A stretch of 42,512 bases of DNA from an uncultured Corynebacterium sp. (GTDB taxonomy: Bacteria > Actinomycetota > Actinomycetes > Mycobacteriales > Mycobacteriaceae). The notes beneath the pieces were generated by a model. The model saw nothing but the letters and a program-made list of their open reading frames with translations, ran no database searches and had not been told where the DNA came from. The translations under genes and the position numbers were made by a program. The stretch lies in contig CAMIFC010000017.1 of the NCBI GenBank assembly GCA_946220775.1, positions 1-42,512 of the forward strand, written 5' to 3'. Shown one piece after another: positions 7,803-16,454 of this stretch. Within the stretch, counting starts at the first letter, position 1. The number at the start of each line of letters is the position of its first letter.

Positions 7803-9374
7803 TCAGCCACGGCGTTCTGAGTCGCGGATCTCTCGGGTGGCCCAAACAGTGCTGCCACTGATGAGCAATGCCTGGAGCACTATCGCGATAACGAAGCGGG
7901 CAGCAGTATCCGCTGTTTCCGGCCAGGACGGCACCGCCACAAGCCAGAGCACCGTCTCCGCGAGGACGTCTCCGCCTAAAGTGGCCGAGACAACCGTCCA
8001 CAGCACGGTCGCTGCGATAGCTACCCCCGATCCGAATCGGATCCGTAGGGCGGTCGAGACCATGGTCAACAAGATTCCTGTCAGCGCCCACAGCACCACC
8101 ATCCGCGCAGTTTGAGTGAGATCACCGCCGGCCAACAGATGGGCACCACCAGTACCTACCGCCAGCAGTAGGAGGAGAATCGCCTGCCAGGCAAGGTAAG
8201 CACCCCGGATGCGGTGATTCTCGGTTACGGCAATCGTCCAGGCACCGGAGAGCGCCGACCAGGTCATCACGGGGAGCAGTCCCGCGCCCAAGGGCAGAAT
8301 CGCGAAGGTATACAACCCGCTGACGTACCCGGGGGGATAGATCAGCGCCACTGCATAAACAAGAACTACTGCGGTGATGGACAGGGGAGTCACGGCGGTA
8401 CGGCTCAGTGGCCTGTGGACTGCTGCTAGGACGTTGAGCAAAGACTGGTTTTCTCGAACATTATGCTCACCGCGTATGTGGGCAACCGGGTGGTGAGAAA
8501 GACCGGTCACGGAGGGATCAACCGTGGCATGTTTCGGGTCGTCACCGTCATCTGAATCTCGACTGTGGGGGCTAGGGCGTTTCCCTGCTACTCGTTGGCC
8601 CCTCAATGCAACGGCCAAACCCACTGTGACCACGGCGAAAGCAAGATTGAGGGCGAGGCCAGCCACCGGGGATTCCTCCGCGAGTGGGTGCCCGGGCTCC
8701 AGAGGAACAGCGTTGGAGTGGATCCCTAGTGTCGGGAGCAAGAGGCGGACTGGCCAGGCGGGTGGAAAGGCCCACCACCAGCTAGCTTCCGCGGTCAAGG
8801 TGCCGGCAACCTGATAAACCACCGCAACCAAGAGAGCAGGAATCATGCCGGTAACGCGCGCGACGATGCTAAACAACGCGATGGTCGAGATGCTCCCGAT
8901 CCAGGAGAGCACGCCCGCACTGAGGATTGTTCCGGCCCCCGCACGGTGATCGGCAACCGCATAAAGCCAGGCAACACCGAAATTGAGTAGGTGGAAGACA
9001 GCCGAGAGGGCGATGAGAACCATCAACCGGGCCGCCCTCGTCTTGATGGGGGAGACGGGGCGGAGATTGGTTCCGCCGTAGCGTGCCTTCTTTTCCCTGG
9101 TTTCGGCCAGACCCGCCAACAGGGCAAGAGTAGGGGCCGCCATGCCGGTGATGTACATGGCCTGCCAGCTCAAGATGCCTGAGGCATCATGAGCGCCAGA
9201 CGACCAGAGGGAAAACGTCGAGCTGAGAAGGCCGATGAGCAACCCGATCAGGGGAAACCACTGGAGGGCAGAGGATTTGAGACGGATAAGCTCCGCCCGG
9301 ATGACACCGGGCCAGGTGCCCGCCCGTGCGAGGTGTCGGGCCCGAGAACGTGCATGAATGGTCGCCCCGGTCAT
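7803..9374 (-). CDS. Double-length ABC-2 permease, LanE/LanG-like fusion
   Basis: 523 aa with two sets of about six membrane segments (roughly 35-270 and 335-515) joined by a hydrophilic, charged linker around 275-325. The two halves look like a fusion of the paired LanE and LanG immunity permeases. ATG 9374 overlaps the ATPase stop as ATGA, so the two are coupled. Such transporters expel the lantibiotic from the producer membrane. The family call is from topology and context. Confidence 0.8.
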   Translation of the reverse strand: MTGATIHARSRARHLARAGTWPGVIRAELIRLKSSALQWFPLIGLLIGLLSSTFSLWSSGAHDASGILSWQAMYITGMAAPTLALLAGLAETREKKARYGGTNLRPVSPIKTRAARLMVLIALSAVFHLLNFGVAWLYAVADHRAGAGTILSAGVLSWIGSISTIALFSIVARVTGMIPALLVAVVYQVAGTLTAEASWWWAFPPAWPVRLLLPTLGIHSNAVPLEPGHPLAEESPVAGLALNLAFAVVTVGLAVALRGQRVAGKRPSPHSRDSDDGDDPKHATVDPSVTGLSHHPVAHIRGEHNVRENQSLLNVLAAVHRPLSRTAVTPLSITAVVLVYAVALIYPPGYVSGLYTFAILPLGAGLLPVMTWSALSGAWTIAVTENHRIRGAYLAWQAILLLLLAVGTGGAHLLAGGDLTQTARMVVLWALTGILLTMVSTALRIRFGSGVAIAATVLWTVVSATLGGDVLAETVLWLVAVPSWPETADTAARFVIAIVLQALLISGSTVWATREIRDSERRG

Positions 9375-10108
9375 CGCGTTGCCCCTGTTGAGTGGGTCAT
9401 ACGCAAAAACTCATCCTCAAGGCGATCTGGATCAGCGAAATCATGCAGAGGACCGGAATAAGCATCCCGGCCATTGACCAGGACGGTGATATCGTCGGTC
9501 AGCCGTGCGACCTCTCCCAGCTGATGGGAGCTGACCAGCACAGTTCCTCCTCCTGTAGTCCAGCTCCGGAGGAAACCCCGAAGATCCACGATTCCCTGTG
9601 GATCAAGGCCGTTTTGAGGTTCATCCAGAAGGAGAATGGGCGGTGAGCCCAGCATGGCAATTGCCAGGGCGAGGCGAGCTTTCATGCCGGTGGAGAAATC
9701 CCGTGCCTTCTTCCGTCCGGTTTCTTGCAGGCCCACCATGCTCAATGTTCGGTCGGCCTCGTCCGTGCCGAGCCCAAGCAACTGCGCATGAACACGGGCG
9801 TTATCCCTGGCCGACAGGTGCGGATACAAAGCGGGTCCGTTGATGGAGGCGCCGATGTTGATCAGGCTGTCCCTTGTGCGTTGTGCACCAAGGATTTCCA
9901 CGGTCCCGGTTCCGCGATCTTCGAGTCCCAAAATGATCCGAAAGCACGTGGACTTGCCGGCCCCATTCCTGCCTAGTAAGGTGTGCACCCGGCCAGTTTT
10001 GACCTGCATGGAAAAACCATCCAGTACTTGGTGGCCGCCGAATCCTATCCGGAGGTTGTCACACGATAAAGCCACTGTGTTTAAGGCTGTAGAGACCATA
10101 AACCCCAT
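9371..10108 (-). CDS. Lantibiotic protection ABC transporter ATPase (LanF-like)
   Basis: 245 aa. Walker A GRNGAGKST at 46-54, signature FSTGM near 137 and Walker B ILLLDEPQNGLDP near 156-168 are present. The stretch DEPxNGLDPxGI is typical of the LanF/MutF group. LanF proteins often carry a Glu in the Q-loop (IE-P); here the segment reads ASINGPALYPHLS, with Asn in its place. First gene of the minus-strand operon. A TATTAT just before the first ATG could be a -10 box, in which case the ATG at 10099 would be the real, nearly leaderless start. Confidence 0.85.
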   Translation of the reverse strand: MGFMVSTALNTVALSCDNLRIGFGGHQVLDGFSMQVKTGRVHTLLGRNGAGKSTCFRIILGLEDRGTGTVEILGAQRTRDSLINIGASINGPALYPHLSARDNARVHAQLLGLGTDEADRTLSMVGLQETGRKKARDFSTGMKARLALAIAMLGSPPILLLDEPQNGLDPQGIVDLRGFLRSWTTGGGTVLVSSHQLGEVARLTDDITVLVNGRDAYSGPLHDFADPDRLEDEFLRMTHSTGATR

Positions 10109-10160
10109 AATAGCTTGCCGAGGCGAGTGAGCGAATCCGTCTCAAGAACGAAATTTTTGT

Positions 10161-10181
10161 CCGCCCGTTCCCCCCGGGCGG
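10161..10181 (-). terminator. GC hairpin between LuxR remnant and lanF
   Basis: CCGCCCG at 10161-10167 pairs with CGGGCGG at 10175-10181. It lies just after the stop of the LuxR-type remnant, so it may end that transcript. The tail on the minus strand is A-rich rather than U-rich. Confidence 0.45.
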
Positions 10182-10193
10182 GGGAATCCTCTC

Positions 10194-10309
10194 CTATTTC
10201 ACGGCTCGTGAACTCTGGGCGCTGACAATGCCGGAGGTGTGAGCCCATACCGCTAGTCCGACGCGGTCACGTACCCCTAATTTGGCGATCAACCGCGATA
10301 CATAGGTTT
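10194..10309 (-). pseudogene. LuxR-family regulator, C-terminal fragment cut by an IS6 end
   Basis: Reading from the IS end to TAG 10194-10196 gives the last part of a LuxR-type HTH: HQTYVSRL, then IAKLGVRDRVGLAVW, ending in RAVK. This matches the recognition helix and final helix of NarL/LuxR response regulators. Everything upstream has been replaced by the IS6 end at 10310. Its place directly upstream of the operon on the same strand suggests it was the cluster regulator; LuxR-type regulators control other actinobacterial class I clusters such as microbisporicin. Confidence 0.75.
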
Positions 10310-11378
10310 GGTGCTGTTGCAAAGTTCGGGCGACAGCACCAAGGGCAATGGGGTCGATCAGCCGGCTCTACGGCGTCTGGTAGAGCACGGTTTCCTGGTT
10401 CGTGTTCGACACGGTGTCTATGCGAGCGCTGCAACTACGCTGTCTTCTGAGCTTGAGGTCAAGGCCCAGTGGCTCGCATTGCGGCCGGGACTGATGGCTG
10501 CTGACCGTGTCGGCGATTCTGTGTTGGCTGCTGAGGTCGTGGTCTCGCACACGACCGCTGCCGAGATGTGGGGAATCGGTGACCTATGGCCAGACGGTAT
10601 CCACTTCACTACGGTCGACCGGCGACGAAGCCGGCAATCAGACGTCCGGTTCCACCGGGCGGGCCTGATCGACACCGACTGGACGATTCATCCTGAAGTA
10701 GGGCTCCCCGTGACCACTGTTGCACGCACGATCCTCGACCTGGTTCGGGCTGGTCATGAACCGGATCACCTGCTCGATCTTGTTGCTGATGCTGGGAGGA
10801 AGTCGTTACTGGATGAACGGGATCTGATTAATGCGCTCGCTGGCTACGAGGATGCCTTCGGGGTCGATCAGGGAGACCGGCGAGGGCTGAAAGTACTTCT
10901 GGACGATTACTTTCCCGAGGACAGGGTTGTTCGGCGAGCCCGTTCAGCGGTCGATGAGGCGTTGCGTCCGTTCCAAGCGAAGATGGACACCCTGTTGAAC
11001 TCGCTGATGCCTCAGATGTCCTGGCCAGAGGACATGACTAACCCGCTGCAACAATACACGGAGCTACTTTCCTCACCGATGCAGTCGATTGCGCAGACGG
11101 CGCAGGTGAGCATGTTCCCTGACCTCACCGAGAAGATTCGGGAGATGACCGGCATCGGAAACATGACCGGAAACGTCTGGGACGGTATCTATCCGGCGGG
11201 GGTGTTGATGCAGTCTCCCCTGGCAGGATTCTCGCATTCACCACGATCGTCACAGATCAGGAGACAACGAGAGGGCATCGACACCAGCAATGCAGGACGC
11301 GCCGAGGATGAAGCGGACACACGGACAGATCACCACAGCGCTGAAGAAGGAGGCGAAAGCCCAGGGAAAGAACCCTAA
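10308..11378 (+). pseudogene. AbiEi-type antitoxin, N-terminus replaced by IS end
   Basis: Residues from about 18 onward (DQPALRRLVEHG, then LVRVRHGVYA) are the end of the winged-helix domain that begins AbiEi antitoxins. The AbiEi-like body follows (SHTTAAEMWGI, LPVTTVARTILDLV). The usual first 20-30 residues are missing; the reading frame instead starts with TTG/GTG codons inside the IS6 fragment. AbiEi represses the abiE operon and blocks AbiEii, a nucleotidyltransferase toxin of type IV systems. The toxin gene follows but is also broken, so the pair is probably dead. Confidence 0.75.
10310..10340. mobile_element. IS6-family terminal fragment forming a near-palindrome
   Basis: The first 27 bases equal the left end of the complete IS copy at 21098. 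The next bases belong to the AbiEi gene. GGTGCTGTTGC at 10310-10320 and GCGACAGCACC at 10330-10340 are inverted repeats with one mismatch. This is all that remains of an IS between the lantibiotic and AbiE modules, and looks like a deletion scar. Confidence 0.75.
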
Positions 11379-11524
11379 TGATGTGTACAACCAGTTCTTC
11401 CGGGAAGCCTTCCTCCACGAGCTGATGCAGCACCAGAACGGATGGGTCCTCAAGGGAGGCTCCAACATCTACTGCCGTGTTCCCGGTGCTCGCCAGACCA
11501 AAGACCTGGACCTGTACCGACAGA
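11308..11524 (+). pseudogene. AbiEii nucleotidyltransferase toxin, N-terminal fragment
   Basis: Begins near ATG 11290 or 11308, inside the antitoxin 3' end. It encodes FLHELMQHQNGWVLKGG, then SNIYCRVPGARQTKDLDL. The KGGS/T and TKDLDL motifs mark the nucleotidyltransferase core of AbiEii. Similarity stops at about 11524, right after the first catalytic Asp region, where unrelated sequence begins, so most of the toxin (usually about 300 aa) is missing. Confidence 0.75.
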
Positions 11525-11654
11525 GTAGGAATTATTCATCCCCCCAGAGTCTGGCATTGACTCCGAGGGGATGAGGGGCGCGGAGAACGACTCGTCGCTA
11601 CCGCGCTATGTGGATGTGTTGACGCGACGTGTGCTCGGTCCCTACTGGCCCTGA
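11525..11654 (+). other. Junction sequence between AbiE remnant and arsenic module
   Basis: One frame reads ELFIPPESGIDSEG from 11526, then continues to a TGA at 11652-11654 and ends in VLGPYWP. It looks like the 3' end of an unidentified gene brought in by recombination, but it has no start of its own and no family I recognise. The last bases overlap the 3' end of the small CC protein gene on the other strand. Confidence 0.3.
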
Positions 11655-11794
11655 GTGGTGTTACCGTCCTCCGGTGCGGCTTGCTGGTCTGACTGATCGG
11701 GTTGATCGTCGGGGACGATTTCGACGTTGCAGCACGAGCTGGCGGGGTTGTCGGTGGTGTTCTTCTTCTTGGTGAACAGGTCCTTGAAGGCCAT
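11642..11794 (-). CDS. Small CC-motif protein linked to ArsP-like permease
   Basis: 50 aa, too short for most gene callers. It starts MAFKDLFTKKK, has a Cys pair in ASSCCNVEIV at 18-27, and ends in an acidic Gln/Asp-rich tail. GGAG lies just upstream of ATG 11794. It sits 72 bp downstream of the ArsP-like permease on the same strand. Small proteins with a CC-x-V-x-I core are often found beside such permeases and may hand over or bind the metalloid; that role is inference. Confidence 0.7.
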   Translation of the reverse strand: MAFKDLFTKKKNTTDNPASSCCNVEIVPDDQPDQSDQQAAPEDGNTTQGQ

Positions 11795-11866
11795 GATGGG
11801 CTCCTTCTCAAATCGCGAGTGATGGGTAGTTGAGTGGGATCTTCTGGGGGTGATCCCCAGGCAGTT

Positions 11867-12745
11867 CTAGCCGGTCAGGGAGATTAGGTAACCGCCGATG
11901 ATCGCCACGGTAAGGATGGTGGCCACGAAGGTGACCAACAGGCGGGGTTTGAACACTGCCGCCAGCATCGACACCTCTGGCGGGGAGGCCCCGGCCCCGC
12001 CGATCATTAGGGCGAAGATCGGGCCAATCGCCACACCGGCGGATTGCAGTGCCAGGTCGACCGGCAGCATGGTCTCCAACCGGATGTACATCGGGATGCC
12101 GATGACCGCTGCCAGTGGCACCGCCCACCAGATGTTCGCTCCGGCGAAGCCGGTGAGCTGGTCTTTGGGCACGAACCCGTAGATCGCCGCGCCCACGGCC
12201 AGGCCCAACAGCATGGGGATCAGCAACGGGCGCAGATCAGCCCAGGCTTGTCGTAGTGCTCCGGGCAGTTCACCGACAAGGCCTTTCCATGGCTCCGGGG
12301 TGGTCTCGCCCTGCACGCGGACGCGTTTCACCGCGGACTGCATGCCCAGCATCGTCCAGATCATCGGCGCGATCAGGGACACCGACAGAGTGAACACCGT
12401 GTAGATGATCGCGATCTTCCAGCCGAAGATGATCCCGATCGCACCGACGATGATCGGGTTGAGCAGTGGCGAGGAAATCAGGTACGTCATGGCAGTCTGG
12501 AAGCCGACCCCGGCGTTGAGCATCCCGACGAGCATGGGCAGTGTCGAACAGGAGCAAAACGGTGTCACCGCGCCCAGCAGCAGGCCCTTGACCGGTCCGG
12601 GGACAATACCGCTGGCCATCCAGTCGCGCATCTTCTCCGGGCCGAAGCGTCGGTTGATCAGGGCCACGGCGGCCGAGACGATGAGAAACAACGCCAGCAG
12701 CTCGCCTAGCAGCAGGGCGAAGGTCTGCAGTGTGTCTATCAGCAT
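11867..12745 (-). CDS. ArsP-like / DUF318 permease
   Basis: 292 aa from ATG 12745 (an earlier ATG at 12784 would overlap the ArsR gene by 29 bp). About eight membrane segments, with TPFCSCSTLP near residue 57-66, the conserved Cys motif of the ArsP/SO_0444 permease family. ArsP exports trivalent organoarsenicals; SO_0444 members move other metals. It follows an ArsR gene 10 bp upstream and precedes the CC small protein, forming a three-gene unit. Substrate cannot be settled from sequence. Confidence 0.85.
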   Translation of the reverse strand: MLIDTLQTFALLLGELLALFLIVSAAVALINRRFGPEKMRDWMASGIVPGPVKGLLLGAVTPFCSCSTLPMLVGMLNAGVGFQTAMTYLISSPLLNPIIVGAIGIIFGWKIAIIYTVFTLSVSLIAPMIWTMLGMQSAVKRVRVQGETTPEPWKGLVGELPGALRQAWADLRPLLIPMLLGLAVGAAIYGFVPKDQLTGFAGANIWWAVPLAAVIGIPMYIRLETMLPVDLALQSAGVAIGPIFALMIGGAGASPPEVSMLAAVFKPRLLVTFVATILTVAIIGGYLISLTG

Positions 12746-12755
12746 GGTGTCGTGC

Positions 12756-13166
12756 TCATTGCCCCTGTTCGACCCGGTCGTCATGGTCGTGGTCGGCGGG
12801 TGTGTCGCTGACGTCTCTGCAGCAGGCTTTCTGGCCCTCCGGGGTCAACGTGGCCAGGTGGGCCAGCCAGCGCACCGGATCGGCAAGCTGTTCACAGCAG
12901 ATACTGTTCACACTCGCCCGACCTTTCGCCGCGGTGTCGACGACACCGGCCCGGCGCAGCGCGACCAGGTGATGACTGACCAGGGCCGGGCTCAACCCGG
13001 TGGCCTCGTGCAGCTGTCGGTTGGTCATCGACTTCTCGGACAACGCCAGGGCGATGGTCAAGCGGTTGACATCTGCCAACGCCGCCAACGTCGGGGCCAG
13101 AAACTCGGCCTGCTCTCTCGGTGACAGGTCACTGACGGGATTGGGTAACGCAATGTTCGGTGCCAT
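12756..13166 (-). CDS. ArsR-family metalloregulator of the ArsP unit
   Basis: 136 aa from ATG 13166 (an upstream ATG at 13184 is possible). The winged helix (TNRQLHEATGLSPALVSHHL) is typical of ArsR/SmtB. Candidate metal ligands are SICCEQL and KACCRDV in the C-terminal half and the His/Asp-rich tail. It probably represses its own operon. The promoter region between 13167 and 13244, shared with no divergent gene, contains dyads around AAACGCGC and CAAGCATTCG. Confidence 0.85.
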   Translation of the reverse strand: MAPNIALPNPVSDLSPREQAEFLAPTLAALADVNRLTIALALSEKSMTNRQLHEATGLSPALVSHHLVALRRAGVVDTAAKGRASVNSICCEQLADPVRWLAHLATLTPEGQKACCRDVSDTPADHDHDDRVEQGQ

Positions 13167-13244
13167 GCCGCCCAACATACACAAACGCGCACTTTTAACA
13201 CAAGCATTCGTTTGTTATGGCTGGCAGAAAGGAGGACCGTCGAG

Positions 13245-14318
13245 CTACTTCATGCTCTTGCCGACCCGCTCCGCAGCCTGCCGGGCGGCAGCCTTGGCGA
13301 ACGGGCCGACACCGGTGATCGTCGCTGAACCGGGACCGGTCCAGTCGCCGTAGCCCACCAGCAGCAGTCCGGGGACCTGTGGTGCGCCGTCGGTGACGAG
13401 ATGTCGTACCGGTCCCAGTGCCGGTCGGAACCCGGTGCACCAGATCAGTTGATCGGCGTCCACCTCATCCAGGGAGGAGAACATGGGGGTGGCCTGAAGG
13501 TCTCCAGCGTCCCGGGCGGTGCGCACCTGCGGCAGGACGACGATGTCGCCTAGGTCGGAGTCGGCACCCGGATCGGGATCACCGCGGTTAATGGCGGCAG
13601 CGCGTTCGCGGTTGCGACGGAACAACACCCGCCCGTCGACGTCGTCGGGCATCCACCGCGGCGGGTGGGTGGTGTACCAGTGCACGTCGCCGACGTCCGG
13701 ATCCTCGGTCAGCTCCGCGGCGATCTGCGCCCCGGAGTTCGCCGCACCCACCACCGCGACCGTGCTGCCCCGGAATGGCTCGGGGCCTGGGTAGTTCGCC
13801 GAATGCCACTGTGTGCCGGTGAAGGTGCCCGGATAGGCGGGGACGAACGGGGCCGCCCAGGTGCCTGTCGCCGCAATCACGGTCGTCGCCGTCCAGGACC
13901 GCGTGCCTGCCCCGGGCACGGACAGTGACTCGGCGTCGATGCGGAAGATCCCGTCGTGGTGCCCGACGCGGGCGACCCGTACCGGCCGTTCGACGGGAAG
14001 CCGGTAGCGGCGTTCATAGGCGGTGAGGTAGTCCACGATGTGCGTGGCCGGCGGGAATCCCTGATAGGCCGGCATCGGCATGCCCGGCAGGTTGGAGAAC
14101 CCGGCAGTGGAGAACAGGTGCAGGGACGGCCACACGTGCCGCCATGCCCCGCCGGCCGCCGGTTGATCGTCGAGGACCAGGGTGTCCACTCCGGCCCGCA
14201 ACAGATAGAATGCGGTCGCCAGACCGGCTTGGCCGCCGCCGATGACGACCGCCTCGTAGTGGTCCTGCTCGATGTGTGCCCGCGCTGGGGTCGGCTCCGT
14301 ACTGGCTTCGCTGTCCAT
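13245..14318 (-). CDS. ArsO-like flavin-dependent monooxygenase
   Basis: 357 aa from ATG 14318 (a TTG at 14381 would overlap the ArsR stop). The FAD-binding motif GGGQAGLA lies near the N-terminus. A second GxGxxG-like motif, VVGAANSG, sits at the NAD(P)H site, and the ATG motif (AATGTW) and GYGDWTGPGSATI near the end are typical of this group. ArsO-like proteins occur in ars operons; their reaction is not well settled. It lies directly downstream of arsR in the same direction. Confidence 0.8.
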   Translation of the reverse strand: MDSEASTEPTPARAHIEQDHYEAVVIGGGQAGLATAFYLLRAGVDTLVLDDQPAAGGAWRHVWPSLHLFSTAGFSNLPGMPMPAYQGFPPATHIVDYLTAYERRYRLPVERPVRVARVGHHDGIFRIDAESLSVPGAGTRSWTATTVIAATGTWAAPFVPAYPGTFTGTQWHSANYPGPEPFRGSTVAVVGAANSGAQIAAELTEDPDVGDVHWYTTHPPRWMPDDVDGRVLFRRNRERAAAINRGDPDPGADSDLGDIVVLPQVRTARDAGDLQATPMFSSLDEVDADQLIWCTGFRPALGPVRHLVTDGAPQVPGLLLVGYGDWTGPGSATITGVGPFAKAAARQAAERVGKSMK

Positions 14319-14373
14319 GCTGTTTCGATCGTTCCTCTGTCGTCCGCCCGGTTTCCTCACATGAGATGTGGGC

Positions 14374-14730
14374 TCAGCCAATCTGCAGCACGGTGCGCAG
14401 CTGGGCGAAGACGTCAGGGCGGACCTGGTGAATCACAGTGCGTCCGTCACGGTAGCGTTCCAACAACCCGGCTTCGGTCATCATCTTCAAGTGGTGTGAG
14501 ATCGTTGGCTGACTCAGACCCATCATCGCGGTGAGTTCACCGACACTGACCGGGCCACACCCAGCGGCGGCCAACTGCGACAGGATCCGCAGCCGTACCG
14601 GCTCGGCCAGTACCTTGAACAGTCCGGCATAGCGTACCGACTCGTCCTGGGGCAGCGGCCCGGTGCCCAGAGAACAGCACTGCTGGACATCCAGGACATC
14701 GGTGTCGGGTAGCGGCTGTGTGGTGCTCAT
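14374..14730 (-). CDS. arsR: ArsR arsenite repressor (C. glutamicum type)
   Basis: 118 aa from ATG 14730. Cys18-Cys19 (QQCCSLG) and Cys58 (AAGCGP) reproduce the Cys15/16/55 As(III) site known for C. glutamicum ArsR. The winged helix is LSQPTISHHLKMM. It is divergent from acr3 at 14816 with an 85-bp shared region that must hold both promoters and the operator; the stretch GTCGATATCAG...CTAGTATCGATC there contains overlapping dyads. Confidence 0.9.
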   Translation of the reverse strand: MSTTQPLPDTDVLDVQQCCSLGTGPLPQDESVRYAGLFKVLAEPVRLRILSQLAAAGCGPVSVGELTAMMGLSQPTISHHLKMMTEAGLLERYRDGRTVIHQVRPDVFAQLRTVLQIG

Positions 14731-14815
14731 GCCCACCACGCTACATTGACGGGCGTCGATATCAGAACTATCTTCTAGTATCGATCACCGTCGATACGAA
14801 ACAGGATGGACCCCC
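14731..14815. promoter_or_regulatory. Divergent arsR/acr3 promoter-operator region
   Basis: 85 bp between divergent arsR and acr3. ATCGAT-like dyads (GTCGATATCAGA, TAGTATCGATC, ACCGTCGATACGA) cluster at 14755-14795 and are the best operator candidates for ArsR. No single -10/-35 pair is unambiguous. Confidence 0.5.
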
Positions 14816-15949
14816 ATGACCCCACCCTCGGCCCCGACTGCCGGACCCGCCCGGATGTCGTTTCTGGACCGGTTCCTGCCCGTCTGGATCATCCTGGCGA
14901 TGGCTTCCGGTCTTATCGTCAGCCACCTTCTCCCCGGCATCGGTGACACCCTTAGCGCGGTGGAGGTCGGCGGGATCTCCATTCCCATCGCCGTGGGCCT
15001 GCTGGTGATGATGTACCCGCCGCTGGCCAAAGTCCGCTACGACAAGGCCGGCAAGATCGCCGCCGACACACGGTTGATGGGGGTGTCGCTGGTACTCAAC
15101 TGGATTGTCGGCCCGTTGTTCATGTTCGCCCTGGCCTGGATCTTCCTGCCCGACCAGCCCGAGCTGCGCACCGGGTTGATCATCGTCGGGCTGGCCCGCT
15201 GCATTGCGATGGTGCTGGTCTGGTCGGACCTGTCGTGTGCCGACCGGGAGGCCACCGCAGTACTGGTGGCGATCAACTCGGTGTTCCAGGTGCTCATGTT
15301 CGCCGTGCTGGGCTGGTTCTACCTGCAGGTCCTGCCCGCCTGGCTGGGGTTGGAAACAACCTCGGCGGAGTTCTCCTTCTGGACGATCGTCACCTCTGTG
15401 CTGGTGTTCCTGGGTATCCCACTGCTGGCCGGGGTGGGCTCCCGCCTGCTGGGTGAGAAGATCAAGGGCCGCGACTGGTACGAGAACACCTACCTGCCGA
15501 AAATCTCGCCGCTGGCGCTGGTGGGGCTGCTGTATACGATCGTGCTGTTGTTCTCGCTGCAGGGCGAGCAGATCGCGGCGAACCCGTGGACGGTGGCACG
15601 GCTGGCGGTGCCGTTGGTGATCTACTTCCTGGGCATGTTCAGCATCGCCTTGATCGCCGCGAAGATGGCTGGGCTGAGCTACGCCCAGTCGGCGTCGGTG
15701 TCGTTCACTGCGGCGGGCAACAACTTCGAGCTGGCCATCGCCGTGGCCATCGGCACCTTCGGTGCGGCCTCCGGCCAGGCGTTGGCGGGCACGATCGGCC
15801 CGTTGATCGAGGCGCCGGTGCTGGTCGGCCTGGTGTATGTCATGCTGCGCCTGGGGCCGGTGTTGTTCGCCGGGGACCCGACCTTGCCGCACACACCGGC
15901 GGACGATGACCGGCCTACCAACAATCGAAAGGACCGTGTTACCTCATGA
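14816..15949 (+). CDS. acr3: Acr3 arsenite efflux permease
   Basis: 377 aa with ten membrane segments. Cys129 in GLARCIAMV is the residue essential in corynebacterial Acr3. The motifs FTAAGNNFELAIAVAI and TIGPLIEAPVLV are diagnostic of the family. It extrudes As(III)/Sb(III) with proton exchange. The stop overlaps the arsC start as ATGA, giving a coupled acr3-arsC operon under the adjacent ArsR. Confidence 0.95.
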   Translation: MTPPSAPTAGPARMSFLDRFLPVWIILAMASGLIVSHLLPGIGDTLSAVEVGGISIPIAVGLLVMMYPPLAKVRYDKAGKIAADTRLMGVSLVLNWIVGPLFMFALAWIFLPDQPELRTGLIIVGLARCIAMVLVWSDLSCADREATAVLVAINSVFQVLMFAVLGWFYLQVLPAWLGLETTSAEFSFWTIVTSVLVFLGIPLLAGVGSRLLGEKIKGRDWYENTYLPKISPLALVGLLYTIVLLFSLQGEQIAANPWTVARLAVPLVIYFLGMFSIALIAAKMAGLSYAQSASVSFTAAGNNFELAIAVAIGTFGAASGQALAGTIGPLIEAPVLVGLVYVMLRLGPVLFAGDPTLPHTPADDDRPTNNRKDRVTS

Positions 15950-16356
15950 CCACACGTCCCTGTGTCCTGTTCATCTGCGTCAGCAACACCGGTAAATCGC
16001 AGATGGCCGCCGCCCTGGCCCGTCACCACGCCGGTGATGTCATCGAGGTGCACTCGGCAGGAACTCATCCGGGTAGCCGCCTCAACGAGCAGTCCACGGC
16101 CGCTGTCGCCGAGGTCGGGGCTGACATGAGCACTGATCACCCCAAGGGTGTCGATCCGGCGCTACTGCGGCGGGCGGACCGGGTCATCGTCGTCGGGGCG
16201 CAGGCGCAACTGGAGCTCCCGGCCGACGCCGTCGGGACGCTGGAGCAGTGGCTCACCGACGAGCCTTCTGACCGGGGGATCGACGGTGCGGAACGGATGC
16301 GCCTGATCCGGGACGACATCGCTGCCCGGGTCACAGCCATGCTCGACGGACTGTGA
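15946..16356 (+). CDS. arsC: Arsenate reductase ArsC, mycothiol-linked type
   Basis: 136 aa, low-molecular-weight phosphatase fold. The catalytic loop CVSNTGKSQ starts at Cys11 and has Lys in place of the usual loop Arg, as in the single-Cys, mycothiol/mycoredoxin-dependent ArsC enzymes of Corynebacterium. It makes arsenite for Acr3. Second gene of the operon, overlapping acr3 by four bases. Confidence 0.9.
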   Translation: MTTRPCVLFICVSNTGKSQMAAALARHHAGDVIEVHSAGTHPGSRLNEQSTAAVAEVGADMSTDHPKGVDPALLRRADRVIVVGAQAQLELPADAVGTLEQWLTDEPSDRGIDGAERMRLIRDDIAARVTAMLDGL

Positions 16357-16454
16357 CCGTTTTCCCTATGTCAGGGTGGGGGACGGAGCGATACGCTGAA
16401 GGGTGAATCGCCCCGGGTTTAATGGAGGGAACAGGATTGCAAAGGAGCAACCCC

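Noticed and set aside
14768..15892. Long minus-strand open frame (374 codons) opposite acr3
   Set aside because: It is antisense to a clear Acr3 gene; its Gln/His/Arg-rich translation is a by-product of GC-rich codons.
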